Of a stretch of 36,833 nucleotides of DNA, positions 15,400-23,474 are shown piece by piece; within the stretch, counting starts at the first letter, position 1, and each line of letters opens with the position of its first letter. The stretch lies in the NCBI GenBank assembly GCA_017619885.1, contig JAFZRM010000164.1, positions 1 to 36,833 on the forward strand, in the 5' to 3' direction. A program made the position numbers and the translations under genes. This DNA is from Clostridia bacterium (GTDB lineage Bacteria; Bacillota; Clostridia; Oscillospirales; CAG-272). The notes beneath the pieces are model-generated. The model ran no database searches and was not told where the DNA came from. It was given only the letters and a program-made list of their open reading frames with translations.

Positions 15400-16457
15400 T
15401 TCAGGCCTCCGGAAATCTTTATGATCTGTTCGAGCACGTCCTCGGACGAAGGCAGGCTTCCGCCGGTGCGTCCGAAGAATTCAACGGGTCGTCTGCACTG
15501 AACGGCGAGTCTGACGTCGTTCACCATCTGACCCATGTTGAGCTCGACCGAAAGGAACGCTGAAGCCGTGTCCGCAAGGCGGAGAAGTTCGGGCGACGGG
15601 AACGGCGAAAGCGTTATCGGACGCAGCAGTCCGGCTTTGATGCCGCGCGCTCTCGCCTCGTTTACGGCGGCTTTCGAGATCCTCGCCGTGATGCCGAACG
15701 AAACTATCACGATATCGGCGTCGTCGCAGAGATAATTCTCGTATCTTATCTCGTTTTTATCGACCTGTTCGTACTTTTTCGCTCTTTCGAGTATGTTCGA
15801 TTCAAGCTCCTCGGGTTTTAAGAAAAGAGAAGTGTGGATGTTCTTTTTGCGCTTGCCTCCGTGGCCGTTCGCCGCCCAGGGCTTTTCGGGTTCGGGCGTG
15901 AAATGAAGCGCGTCGAAATCGACCGGCTCCATCATCTGACCGAGCGCGCCGTCTGCAAGAATGAGCACCGGCATCCTGTATTTATCGGCGATGCCGAACG
16001 CGTCCGCGGTCAGCTGCGCCATCTCCTGCACGGACGACGGAGCGAGCACGAACAGGTGCATATCTCCGTGACCGAGCGCCTTGGTCGCCTGGTAATAATC
16101 CGACTGCGCCGGCTGTATGCCGCCGAGGCCGGGGCCGCCGCGCTGAACGTTCAGTATAACGCACGGCAGATCGCAGCCGACTATATAACTGACGCCTTCG
16201 CTTTTCAGGCTTATGCCGGGGGATGACGACGAGGTCATGACCCTGACACCCGACGCCGCGGCGCCGTATACCATGTTGATCGCCGCGACTTCGCTTTCAG
16301 CCTGCAGGCACAGCCCGCCGACTGTCGGCATCTTTTTTGCCATGTATTCTGCGATCTCCGTCTGCGGAGTTATGGGATAGCCGAAATAATAGCGGCATCC
16401 CGAGCGTATCGCCGCCTCTGCGACGGCTTCGTTGCCTTTGATCAGAACTTTTGCCAT
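15396..16457 (-). CDS. vorB: 3-methyl-2-oxobutanoate:ferredoxin oxidoreductase alpha subunit (VorB type)
   Basis: This 353-residue subunit carries the pyrimidine-binding domain of the 2-oxoacid:ferredoxin oxidoreductase. It opens with KGNEAVAEAAIRSGCRYYFGYPITPQTEIAEYMA, followed by LQAESEVAAINMVYGAAASGVRVMTSSSSPGISLKSEG, including the conserved glutamate that activates thiamine. The middle has VQRGGPGLGG and the transketolase-C-like part starts at about 245 (DADIVIVSFG). The length and these segments fit VorB proteins of Clostridia, which oxidise branched-chain 2-oxoacids from valine, leucine and isoleucine with ferredoxin as acceptor. It is 13 bp downstream of the ferredoxin subunit and overlaps the thiamine subunit by 4 bp. 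Confidence 0.9.
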
Positions 16458-16470
16458 TGATCGCTCCTCC

Positions 16471-16680
16471 TTATTCCCTTATGACCGTGATCACCGCGTC
16501 CGGGCACATAAGCGCGCATGAGGCGCAGGCGATGCAGCTTTTTGCATCGGTCAGCTGCGCGGGGTGATAGCCCTTTGCGTTCAGCACCGCCGTGTCAAGA
16601 GAGATAATCCCTTTAGGACACGCCGCGGCGCAGAGACCGCAGCCTTTGCAAAGATCGATCTCGAAAATTACCTTGTTCAT
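16471..16680 (-). CDS. 2-oxoacid:ferredoxin oxidoreductase, 2x[4Fe-4S] ferredoxin (delta) subunit
   Basis: This 69-residue polyferredoxin subunit passes electrons from the thiamine site to soluble ferredoxin. It has two complete [4Fe-4S] motifs: CKGCGLCAAACPKG and CIACASCALMCPDA, each CxxCxxCxxxCP. The frame extends to a GTG at 16689, but that codon is part of the AGGTG ribosome binding site; the ATG at 16680 lies 6 nt after it and is preferred. It heads the set of four oxidoreductase subunits and follows the P-loop ATPase gene by 12 bp. Confidence 0.93.
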   Translation of the reverse strand: MNKVIFEIDLCKGCGLCAAACPKGIISLDTAVLNAKGYHPAQLTDAKSCIACASCALMCPDAVITVIRE

Positions 16681-16692
16681 ATCAATCACCTT

Positions 16693-17391
16693 TTAAAAAA
16701 GTTTTTTTGTCGTATCGCTCAGTTTCAGAATTTCTCCCGGTACGTCGGGAGGATCGCAGTTAATATACGAAGTGAAGAGAAGTCCGACGCCGGCGGCGTC
16801 CGACAGAGATTTCGCATATCCCGCCGTCGCCTCGATATCGGCGGACGTCGTTTCGGCGCCGATATTGCTGTTGTTGACGAGCGCGGTGACGGTCAGACCG
16901 CACGCCGCCTCTATCTCCTTCATAACGTTCAGCGCGTCCTGCCACGCGCCGGTAAGCGGCCGGTAAGCGTTGAAGACGTATATGACGACCGGGTCGAGCG
17001 TCAGCAGCTTTTCGTGCAGATACCCGAGCGAGATCGCGCCAAGCATATCGCCGCCGACGTCGATCACGACGTTGGCGCCGTTCTGCGCGTCCGTCAGCGC
17101 GGTATTTACGAGCGGCGAGACCGCCGGAATGTCGACGTTCGTGTTTGCGAACTCCGGAATAACGACTTTCACGCCGTACGGCTTAAGGAACCCTTCCGCG
17201 TCCGCGGCGCGGAAATAAGGATTTACGTTGTCGTAATCTATAAGATACGTCTGTCCGTATGCCGACAGACGCTTTGCAAGCTCCGCCGATACGTTCGTTT
17301 TGCCGCAGCCGAAGTGACCCGTCACAACGACGACTCTGCCGGATATAGCTGACGCCGAAAATTCTCCCATTACCGTGACCCGTAAAAACAT
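16693..17391 (-). CDS. P-loop ATPase (MinD/CobQ-like) leading the vor-isp operon
   Basis: This 232-residue protein has a SIMIBI-type P-loop core: VVVVTGHFGCGKTN (Walker A at about 25-32), LIDYDNVNPYF at the position of the switch/Asp strand, VVIDVGGDMLGAISLG as the Walker-B-like DxGG, and VTALVNNSNIGAETT as a base-recognition-like NN strand. That resembles nucleotide-dependent metallochaperones or MinD-like ATPases. It is 12 bp upstream of the iron-sulphur ferredoxin subunit, so a role in assembly or regulation of the oxidoreductase is plausible but unproven. No cysteine pair for cluster transfer is evident. The predicted promoter start near 17396 would make the ATG at 17391 almost leaderless; the ATG at 17370 is an alternative giving 225 residues, though its ribosome binding site is weak too. 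Confidence 0.8.
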   Translation of the reverse strand: MFLRVTVMGEFSASAISGRVVVVTGHFGCGKTNVSAELAKRLSAYGQTYLIDYDNVNPYFRAADAEGFLKPYGVKVVIPEFANTNVDIPAVSPLVNTALTDAQNGANVVIDVGGDMLGAISLGYLHEKLLTLDPVVIYVFNAYRPLTGAWQDALNVMKEIEAACGLTVTALVNNSNIGAETTSADIEATAGYAKSLSDAAGVGLLFTSYINCDPPDVPGEILKLSDTTKKLF

Positions 17392-17402
17392 TGATTTTAT
17401 TT

Positions 17403-17431
17403 ATAATATCACACACAAGGTTAAAATGCAA
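17403..17431 (-). promoter_or_regulatory. Sigma-A promoter of the P-loop/vor/ispDF operon
   Basis: On the - strand TTGCAT (17426-17431), a 17-bp spacer and TATTAT (17403-17408). It lies directly upstream of the first gene of the seven-gene operon and is divergent from the cdaA promoter about 130 bp away. Confidence 0.6.
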
Positions 17432-17502
17432 GTTATTTACTAAAAAATTTCAAAATTCTTTTTTTGTAGGATTTGTAAATACACGTCCCTCATGACTGAA
17501 TA

Positions 17503-17575
17503 CAAATAAATATAATAATTTATTTGGTATTCTGTATTGAAATATGATTTTTGATGTGTTATAATAAGATACCAA
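17503..17575. promoter_or_regulatory. Two overlapping inverted repeats around the cdaA promoter
   Basis: CAAATAAA (17503-17510) and TTTATTTG (17519-17526) form a perfect 8-bp repeat around an 8-nt centre containing TATAAT. TTGGTAT (17524-17530) is matched by ATACCAA (17569-17575), a 7-bp inverted repeat that brackets the cdaA -35 and -10 elements. These may be binding sites for a regulator, but the sequence is very AT-rich and chance repeats are possible. Confidence 0.35.
17537..17565 (+). promoter_or_regulatory. Sigma-A promoter of cdaA and the long downstream gene run
   Basis: TTGAAA (17537-17542), a 17-bp spacer and a perfect TATAAT (17560-17565). The expected start is near 17572, about 30 nt before the cdaA ATG and upstream of its GGGAG site. 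No other equally good promoter was noticed in the gaps of the 15-gene run that follows. Confidence 0.8.
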
Positions 17576-17603
17576 TATTATACCGTATTGCGGGAGAGCG
17601 GAT

Positions 17604-18470
17604 ATGAGCCAGTTTTTCAACACAGTGGCGCGGCAGTTTTCGAATCTGTGGTCGATCATAAAATCGATCAGGATCATCGACGTCCTTGACATCATAATCG
17701 TCGCCGTCATCATCTACTACGCTTACAAATTCATAAAGAACAGGAGGGCGTCAAGGCTTGCGATCGGCGTCGTGCTTTTGCTGATCGTATTTATTATAAG
17801 CGACGTCGTGCATATGTACGCGCTGAGCTTTATCCTGTCAAACGTTTTCCAGATAGGGCTTATCGCGCTCGTCATCCTGTTCCAGCCCGAGCTCCGCTCC
17901 GGGCTTGAAAAGGTCGGAGCGCAGCCGCTTAAGGGCTTCAAGAACATATCCGATTCGCGCGCGTCCGCCGAAACGACTTCGATGATCTCGAACGTATGCG
18001 AGGCGGTGACCGACATGTCGGCGTCGAAGACCGGATGTCTTATCGTCATCGAGCGGCTTACGAAGCTCGGCGATATAGAAAAGACCGGCACCGTACTTAC
18101 CGCAGACCCGAACGCGTCTCTTATCAAGAACATATTCTTCAACAAAGCGCCTCTGCACGACGGCGCGATGATAATCTCGGACAATAAGATCTGCGCCGTC
18201 GGATGCTTCCTCCCGCTTTCACAGAAAAACGACATTTTCCGCGATCTCGGCACGCGTCACCGCGCGGCGATCGGCATGAGCGAGAACAGCGACGCGATCG
18301 TCATCGTGGTAAGCGAGGAAACGGGAACGATCTCGCTCGCGCTCGACGGCGAGCTGAAGCGCAACTTCGATTACACTTCGCTCAAAAACCAGCTTTACGC
18401 GCTTCTCGTGACTGAGCCGCGGACTCTCAAGCTCCACAACAAGAAAAACGACGGAGGTGAAAACGCATGA
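17604..18470 (+). CDS. cdaA: Diadenylate cyclase CdaA
   Basis: CdaA joins two ATP molecules to make the second messenger c-di-AMP, which controls potassium and osmolyte balance and cell wall homeostasis. The 288-residue protein has the family layout: N-terminal amphipathic stretch, membrane helices at about 28-45, 52-68 and 73-93, and the cytosolic DAC domain. Catalytic motifs are intact: LHDGAMI (DGA at 186-188) and GTRHRAAIG (RHR at 218-220). The downstream cdaR overlaps it by 4 bp, the standard pairing of synthase and membrane regulator. In many Bacillota glmM follows; here it does not, and an FAD-dependent protein and recJ take that place. Confidence 0.97.
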   Translation: MSQFFNTVARQFSNLWSIIKSIRIIDVLDIIIVAVIIYYAYKFIKNRRASRLAIGVVLLLIVFIISDVVHMYALSFILSNVFQIGLIALVILFQPELRSGLEKVGAQPLKGFKNISDSRASAETTSMISNVCEAVTDMSASKTGCLIVIERLTKLGDIEKTGTVLTADPNASLIKNIFFNKAPLHDGAMIISDNKICAVGCFLPLSQKNDIFRDLGTRHRAAIGMSENSDAIVIVVSEETGTISLALDGELKRNFDYTSLKNQLYALLVTEPRTLKLHNKKNDGGENA

Positions 18471-19726
18471 GCAAACGTGATGAAACCTACGTCGCCTCCA
18501 CCGGAGAATACACCGTAAAGAAAAACAAAGGACTCGATCTCGCGGCGAAGATCATTTCGGTGCTTTTCGCGTTCATCATCTGGCTTTACGCCGTCAGCGC
18601 GAACAGCCCCGTTTATGAAAGGACTATCACCGGCGTCGCGGTCGCGGTCGAGAACGTCCCGACCGGCCTGTCCGTGATCTCCGGTCTCGACCATACGATC
18701 GACATAAAAGTCACCGGCAAACGCACCGAAGTGCTCGCGCTGACGGCCGCGGAGATCACGGCTTACGTCGACGCGTCGGCCTGCGTCGACGCGGGGCTTC
18801 ATACTCTCACTGTCAACGTCACGCTGCCGAGCGGCATGACGCTATCCGAGAAGTATCCCGACACGGTGACGATCTACCTCGGCACCACGACTTCAAAACA
18901 GCTGCCGATCCTCATAAATCTCCGCAATTATTCCGTAGAGCTCGACTGCGTGCTTGAAAAATCAACGCCCGAGCTGTCGTTCGTGACCGTCCGCGGCCCC
19001 GCCGACGAGCTTGCAAAGATCAAGGAAGCAGTCGTTACGATCGAACCCGGTTATATCACGTCTTCGATGACGGCGTCCGGCACCGTAGTCTTATACGACG
19101 ATTACGGAAAGGTATATTCAAACCCCTACGTCACGAGCTCCGTTTCCGACGTTCTCGTCAGGATAGAGGTGCATAAATACAAGACCGTCCCGCTCACCGT
19201 GGATTATAAATACGGCTATTACAACGATAAAAACGTGAACGTCACGCTCGATCCGGCGGAGATCCGTATCAAGGGCGCGTCCGAGATTATCGACGATATC
19301 GATTCGATAAACGTCGCCACGATAGACGAGACCGGTATAATGAACGACGGCAGCACCGTTTACGAGCTGTCGCTGCCCGACGGCGTATCCGTGGCGGACG
19401 ACGTAAAAAACGTCCGCGTCTCGATCAAGCATCTCAACACCGCCGTCCGCACGTTCTCCGTCAGCAATATTAGGCTCGACAACGCCGAGGACGGACACAA
19501 CTATGAATTCTTGAACGACAGCGTAAACGTCACGCTTCGCGGTACCGTCGGCGAATACTTCTCGTATTTCGACGCGTCCGATATAACGGTCGTCCTCGAT
19601 CTGAGCGGATATCACGGCCTTACCGGCAATTTCACGATCCCCGCCAAGATCGAAATACTCAATTCGTCGTCCACGAGCGTGATCTATCCGCTCGGCTCGT
19701 ATTCGGTACACCTCGTCATAAGCTGA
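18467..19726 (+). CDS. cdaR: CdaA regulator, YbbR-domain protein
   Basis: CdaR is a membrane-anchored protein with extracellular YbbR repeats that binds CdaA and tunes c-di-AMP production. This one has 419 residues: a cytoplasmic start, one membrane helix at about 24-44 (LAAKIISVLFAFIIWLYAVS), then about four YbbR repeats outside the cell. Repeat starts are visible as ERTITGVAVAVENVPTGL, KQLPILINLRNY, KTVPLTVDYKYGY and RTFSVSNIRLDN; each repeat carries an IDIKVTGKRTEV- or VRIKGASEI-type strand. It overlaps cdaA by 4 bp, and the next gene begins on the base after its stop. Confidence 0.93.
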   Translation: MSKRDETYVASTGEYTVKKNKGLDLAAKIISVLFAFIIWLYAVSANSPVYERTITGVAVAVENVPTGLSVISGLDHTIDIKVTGKRTEVLALTAAEITAYVDASACVDAGLHTLTVNVTLPSGMTLSEKYPDTVTIYLGTTTSKQLPILINLRNYSVELDCVLEKSTPELSFVTVRGPADELAKIKEAVVTIEPGYITSSMTASGTVVLYDDYGKVYSNPYVTSSVSDVLVRIEVHKYKTVPLTVDYKYGYYNDKNVNVTLDPAEIRIKGASEIIDDIDSINVATIDETGIMNDGSTVYELSLPDGVSVADDVKNVRVSIKHLNTAVRTFSVSNIRLDNAEDGHNYEFLNDSVNVTLRGTVGEYFSYFDASDITVVLDLSGYHGLTGNFTIPAKIEILNSSSTSVIYPLGSYSVHLVIS

Positions 19727-21304
19727 ATGAGATTCATAATCAGACAGATCGCACTGCCGCCGGACGTCCCGCGGCAGTACGCCGTTGATAAGGCTTCCGA
19801 CGTGATCCGGTCGTGCGGCGCGCGCGTGACCGGCGCCTCGGTCTGCCGCGTCTCCGTCGACAGCCGCAAGAAAAACGACATAAAACTCGTCTACTCGGTC
19901 ATAGCCGACTGCGAAGGCGGCGCGGACCGTCTTATCAAAGCGGGATTTGAGCCGTACGCCGAAAAAGAGCTTACCGTCTCGTTCGGCGACGAGCCGGTCG
20001 ACGGCAGGATCGCCGTTATCGGTTTCGGACCCGCCGGGATATTCGCGGCGCTGACGCTTGCAGAAAACGGCTTTGCCGTCACGGTCTGCGAGCGCGGCAA
20101 AAACACGGACGAACGCGCCGCAGACGTCGAAAGGCTGACAAACGAAGGCACGCTCGACCCGGGATCGAACGTTCAGTTCGGTGCGGGCGGCGCCGGCACG
20201 TTTTCCGACGGCAAGCTCATAACGAGGATAAACGACCCCGCGTGCACATACGTCCTGCGTCAGCTCGTCCGCTTCGGCGCGCCGGAGGATATCCTGATCA
20301 ACGCGCGTCCGCATATCGGCACGGATCTGTTAAGGGACGTGATAAAAAACGCCGAGAAGCGGCTAGTGTCGCTCGGCGCACAGATCCGGTACAACACTAA
20401 GATCACCGACGTAAAAGAAAGCGGCCGCGGTGTGGTGCTCTGCACGCAGGGCGGGGAAGAATATTACTCCGCCGCAGTCCTCGCTACCGGACACAGCGCC
20501 CGTGATACGTACGGTATGCTGTATGAGCGCGGCGTGGCGATGGAGAAGAAACCGTTTTCCGTCGGATGCAGGATAGAGCATCTTCAGCGCGATATAGACA
20601 GCGCGATGTACGGTGAAGGCGCCGATAAATACGCGGGATATCTGCCGCACGCGGAATACAACCTCTCGTGCAGAGAAGGCGGCCGCGGCGTATACAGCTT
20701 CTGTATGTGCCCCGGCGGATCCGTTATATGCGCCTCGACTGAGCCTGACGGCGTCGTCACGAACGGCATGAGCCTTCACGCACGGAAAGGCATTAACGCC
20801 AACAGCGCTGTTGCCGTTTCAATTCTGCCCGAAGATATACAGGGCGGAGTATTGTCCGGCGTCGATTTTCAAAGGTCGATCGAACGCGCCGCTTTTTCTG
20901 TATCCCGCGGATTCATCGCGCCGGCGCAGACCGTCGGCAGCTTCCTTCACGGAAAGCCGAACGCGATCGGCGAAATCGCGCCTACTTACAGACCGGGCGT
21001 CGTGATGACCGATCTGCGCGAGATACTGCCGAGATTCGTCTCATCCGCTCTCGATACCGGGATTAGATATTTTGACAGAAAAATTCGCGGCTTTGCCTCT
21101 GACGGTGCCGTTCTGACGGCGCCTGAGACGCGTACCTCCGCGCCGGTGAGGATCCTGCGCGACGCTGGACACGTCTCGCTCTCCGTGCCGTCGCTTTACC
21201 CGTGCGGGGAAGGCGCCGGATACGCCGGCGGCATCACCAGCGCCGCCGCCGACGGGATCAACACCGCGCTGAAGATCATAAGCCGGTTCAAACCTAATAA
21301 CTGA
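19727..21304 (+). CDS. FAD-dependent oxidoreductase of the COG2509 type, role unknown
   Basis: This 525-residue flavoprotein belongs to the widespread but uncharacterised COG2509 family. Residues 1-75 form a small ferredoxin-like N-terminal domain. A Rossmann fold follows with IAVIGFGPAGIFAALTLAENGFAVTVCERG near 94-123, then the family segment NVQFGAGGAGTFSDGKLITR, a second nucleotide-related stretch AAVLATGHSARDTYGML, and VGCRIEHLQ. The C-terminal FAD contact is LYPCGEGAGYAGGITSAAADGI. Family members are often annotated as dehydrogenases, but no reaction is established. The ATG follows the cdaR stop immediately, so translation is likely coupled. Its position between c-di-AMP and recJ genes gives no clear functional hint. 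Confidence 0.9.
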   Translation: MRFIIRQIALPPDVPRQYAVDKASDVIRSCGARVTGASVCRVSVDSRKKNDIKLVYSVIADCEGGADRLIKAGFEPYAEKELTVSFGDEPVDGRIAVIGFGPAGIFAALTLAENGFAVTVCERGKNTDERAADVERLTNEGTLDPGSNVQFGAGGAGTFSDGKLITRINDPACTYVLRQLVRFGAPEDILINARPHIGTDLLRDVIKNAEKRLVSLGAQIRYNTKITDVKESGRGVVLCTQGGEEYYSAAVLATGHSARDTYGMLYERGVAMEKKPFSVGCRIEHLQRDIDSAMYGEGADKYAGYLPHAEYNLSCREGGRGVYSFCMCPGGSVICASTEPDGVVTNGMSLHARKGINANSAVAVSILPEDIQGGVLSGVDFQRSIERAAFSVSRGFIAPAQTVGSFLHGKPNAIGEIAPTYRPGVVMTDLREILPRFVSSALDTGIRYFDRKIRGFASDGAVLTAPETRTSAPVRILRDAGHVSLSVPSLYPCGEGAGYAGGITSAAADGINTALKIISRFKPNN

Positions 21305-21321
21305 CAGAAAGCTGATCTGTA

Positions 21322-23457
21322 ATGATAACAAGAAAAAAATGGACGCAAAAGGATTTTGATACTGAATCCTCGTCGCTGATCGCCGAGGCGCTGTCGCTTT
21401 CTCCGATCACCGCCGCTTTGCTTTCACAGCGCGGCTGTTACGACAAAAAAAGCGCGCTCAGCTTCATAAACAAAGAAAACGCCACGATGCACGATCCGTT
21501 CCTGCTCACCGACATGGACAAAGCGGTCATGCGGATCGTCAAAGCCGTGCACAGACACGACAAGGTCATGGTTTACGGTGATTACGACGTCGACGGCATA
21601 ACCGGCACGAGCGTGCTCGTCCAGTTCTTCCGAGGACTCGGTCTCAACGTCGGATATCATATCCCGGAGAGACTTACGGAGGGCTACGGCGTAAACTCCG
21701 ACGCGGTCAAGGGCTTCGTGTCCGGGCACGTTTCGCTTATCGTCACCGTCGACACGGGCATTACCGCAAACGAGGAGGTAAAGCTCGCAAACGAGCTCGG
21801 CATGGACGTTATCGTCACCGACCACCACGAATGCCGCGAAAAGCTTCCCGACGCAGTCGCCGTGATCGACCCGAAACGCCCGGACAACAGATATCCGTTC
21901 ACGGATCTAGCCGGCGTAGGCGTGGCGTTCAAGCTTATATGCGCTTATAACTGCTATATCACGACCGGCAGAACGGGCTACGATCCCGAGGACAGGGAAC
22001 TGATCTTCGAGGTCATACGCGACTGCTATAAGCAATACGGAGACATCGTCGCGCTCGGCACGATCGCCGACGTTATGCCGGTCATGGGCGAAAACAGGCT
22101 CATAATCGCGTACGGGCTCAACAAAATGAAGAAGACGAAGAACAAAGGTCTTCTCGCGCTGCTTCGCGCGTCCGAGATAATCACGGCAGACGGCGAGGCG
22201 AAGAAGATCACGTCGACGTCGGTCGGTTTCATACTCGCACCGCGTATCAACGCCGCGGGCAGGCTCGGTTCCGCGTCGCGCGCCGTCGAGATGTTTTTGA
22301 CGGATTCGGACGATCAGGCCGCGGAGCTTGCCGCGTGGCTCTGCGAAATGAACAAGGAGCGGCAGAGCGTAGAGGTAAAGATCCTGCAGGAAGCGGAAGA
22401 GCAGATAGCAAAAAAGATCGACGTCGACAGAGACCGTATAATAGTCTTAGACAGCGACACGTGGCATCACGGCGTGATCGGCATCGTCGCGTCAAGGATC
22501 ACCGATAAATATCATCTGCCGTGCATACTTATTTCCTTCGACGGCACCGAAAACGACGGCAAGGGCTCCGGGCGAAGCATCGACGGATTCGATCTTCTGG
22601 CGGCGATAACCGCGTGTTCTGAGAAGCTCGTCAAATACGGCGGACACAAATACGCAGCCGGGTTGTCGCTGCGCCGCTGCGATCTATCCGCTTTCCGCAA
22701 AATGATGACGGAATACGCAAAAGAGCACATAACGGATGAAATGCTCGTGTCAAACGTCGAATACGATCACGAGCTGACGTCTGACGACGTTTCCGTACAG
22801 CTGGCGAACGAGCTTTCAAAGCTCGAGCCGTACGGCGAGGGCAACCCCGTGCCGCTGTTCCTTTTGAGCGACGTAAAGATCACCGATATAATCCCTCTCA
22901 AGGAAGGGAAGCACACGCGCATCTGCTTTACCGCAGACGGCAAACCGATGCAGGCGATGTATTTCGGGATGCCTACGTCCGAGCTGCCGTACATACCCGG
23001 CGACAGGGTCGACGTACTTTTCAATCTTTCCGAAAACGAATTCCGCGGTACCGTCTCGGCTCAGATACTGATCCGCGATATGCGGTATACCGAGGATTAT
23101 TTCGCAGAGTTCGAAGCGGATATGAACGTTTACGAGTACATATACGACGACATCATCCTTCCGCAAAACGAACATATCCCGAATCGCGACGACTGCGCGG
23201 CGGTGTTTAAGCTTATAAAGAAGCATACGCAGAACAACGCCTGCGCCGACATAAACGCGAACAAAGCCGTAAAGACCGAGCTCAAAGACGTCGGATACGT
23301 CAAGTTCAGATTCATACTCGACATATTCACGGAGCTAGGACTCATACAGACCGCCACCGCGGACGGTATAACGTTCTCGGTAAAGCTTTTACCGTCAGGC
23401 GAAAAGAGGCCTCTCGCCTCGTCTCACATATATCAAAGACTCAACGGTGTTGACTGA
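21322..23457 (+). CDS. recJ: Single-stranded-DNA-specific 5'-3' exonuclease RecJ
   Basis: RecJ degrades single-stranded DNA from the 5' end in recombinational and mismatch repair. The 711-residue protein has all core motifs of the DHH phosphoesterase domain: GDYDVDG at 86-92, DTG at 144-146, DHH at 167-169, and the DHHA1 motif GGHKYAAGLSL near 452. A later OB-fold region follows (LEPYGEGNPVPLFLL). The final 130 residues (LRDMRYTEDY onward) form the extra C-terminal region seen in Bacillota RecJ proteins. The ribosome binding site is poor (GAAAG 10-14 nt before the ATG), so its translation may depend on the upstream gene, which ends 17 bp earlier. Confidence 0.95.
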   Translation: MITRKKWTQKDFDTESSSLIAEALSLSPITAALLSQRGCYDKKSALSFINKENATMHDPFLLTDMDKAVMRIVKAVHRHDKVMVYGDYDVDGITGTSVLVQFFRGLGLNVGYHIPERLTEGYGVNSDAVKGFVSGHVSLIVTVDTGITANEEVKLANELGMDVIVTDHHECREKLPDAVAVIDPKRPDNRYPFTDLAGVGVAFKLICAYNCYITTGRTGYDPEDRELIFEVIRDCYKQYGDIVALGTIADVMPVMGENRLIIAYGLNKMKKTKNKGLLALLRASEIITADGEAKKITSTSVGFILAPRINAAGRLGSASRAVEMFLTDSDDQAAELAAWLCEMNKERQSVEVKILQEAEEQIAKKIDVDRDRIIVLDSDTWHHGVIGIVASRITDKYHLPCILISFDGTENDGKGSGRSIDGFDLLAAITACSEKLVKYGGHKYAAGLSLRRCDLSAFRKMMTEYAKEHITDEMLVSNVEYDHELTSDDVSVQLANELSKLEPYGEGNPVPLFLLSDVKITDIIPLKEGKHTRICFTADGKPMQAMYFGMPTSELPYIPGDRVDVLFNLSENEFRGTVSAQILIRDMRYTEDYFAEFEADMNVYEYIYDDIILPQNEHIPNRDDCAAVFKLIKKHTQNNACADINANKAVKTELKDVGYVKFRFILDIFTELGLIQTATADGITFSVKLLPSGEKRPLASSHIYQRLNGVD

Positions 23458-23474
23458 ACCGTAAAGGGAAAAAG

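Noticed and set aside
19118..20314. 398-codon - strand frame across cdaR and the FAD protein
   Set aside because: It spans two well-supported + strand genes, and the composition is that of a complementary shadow.
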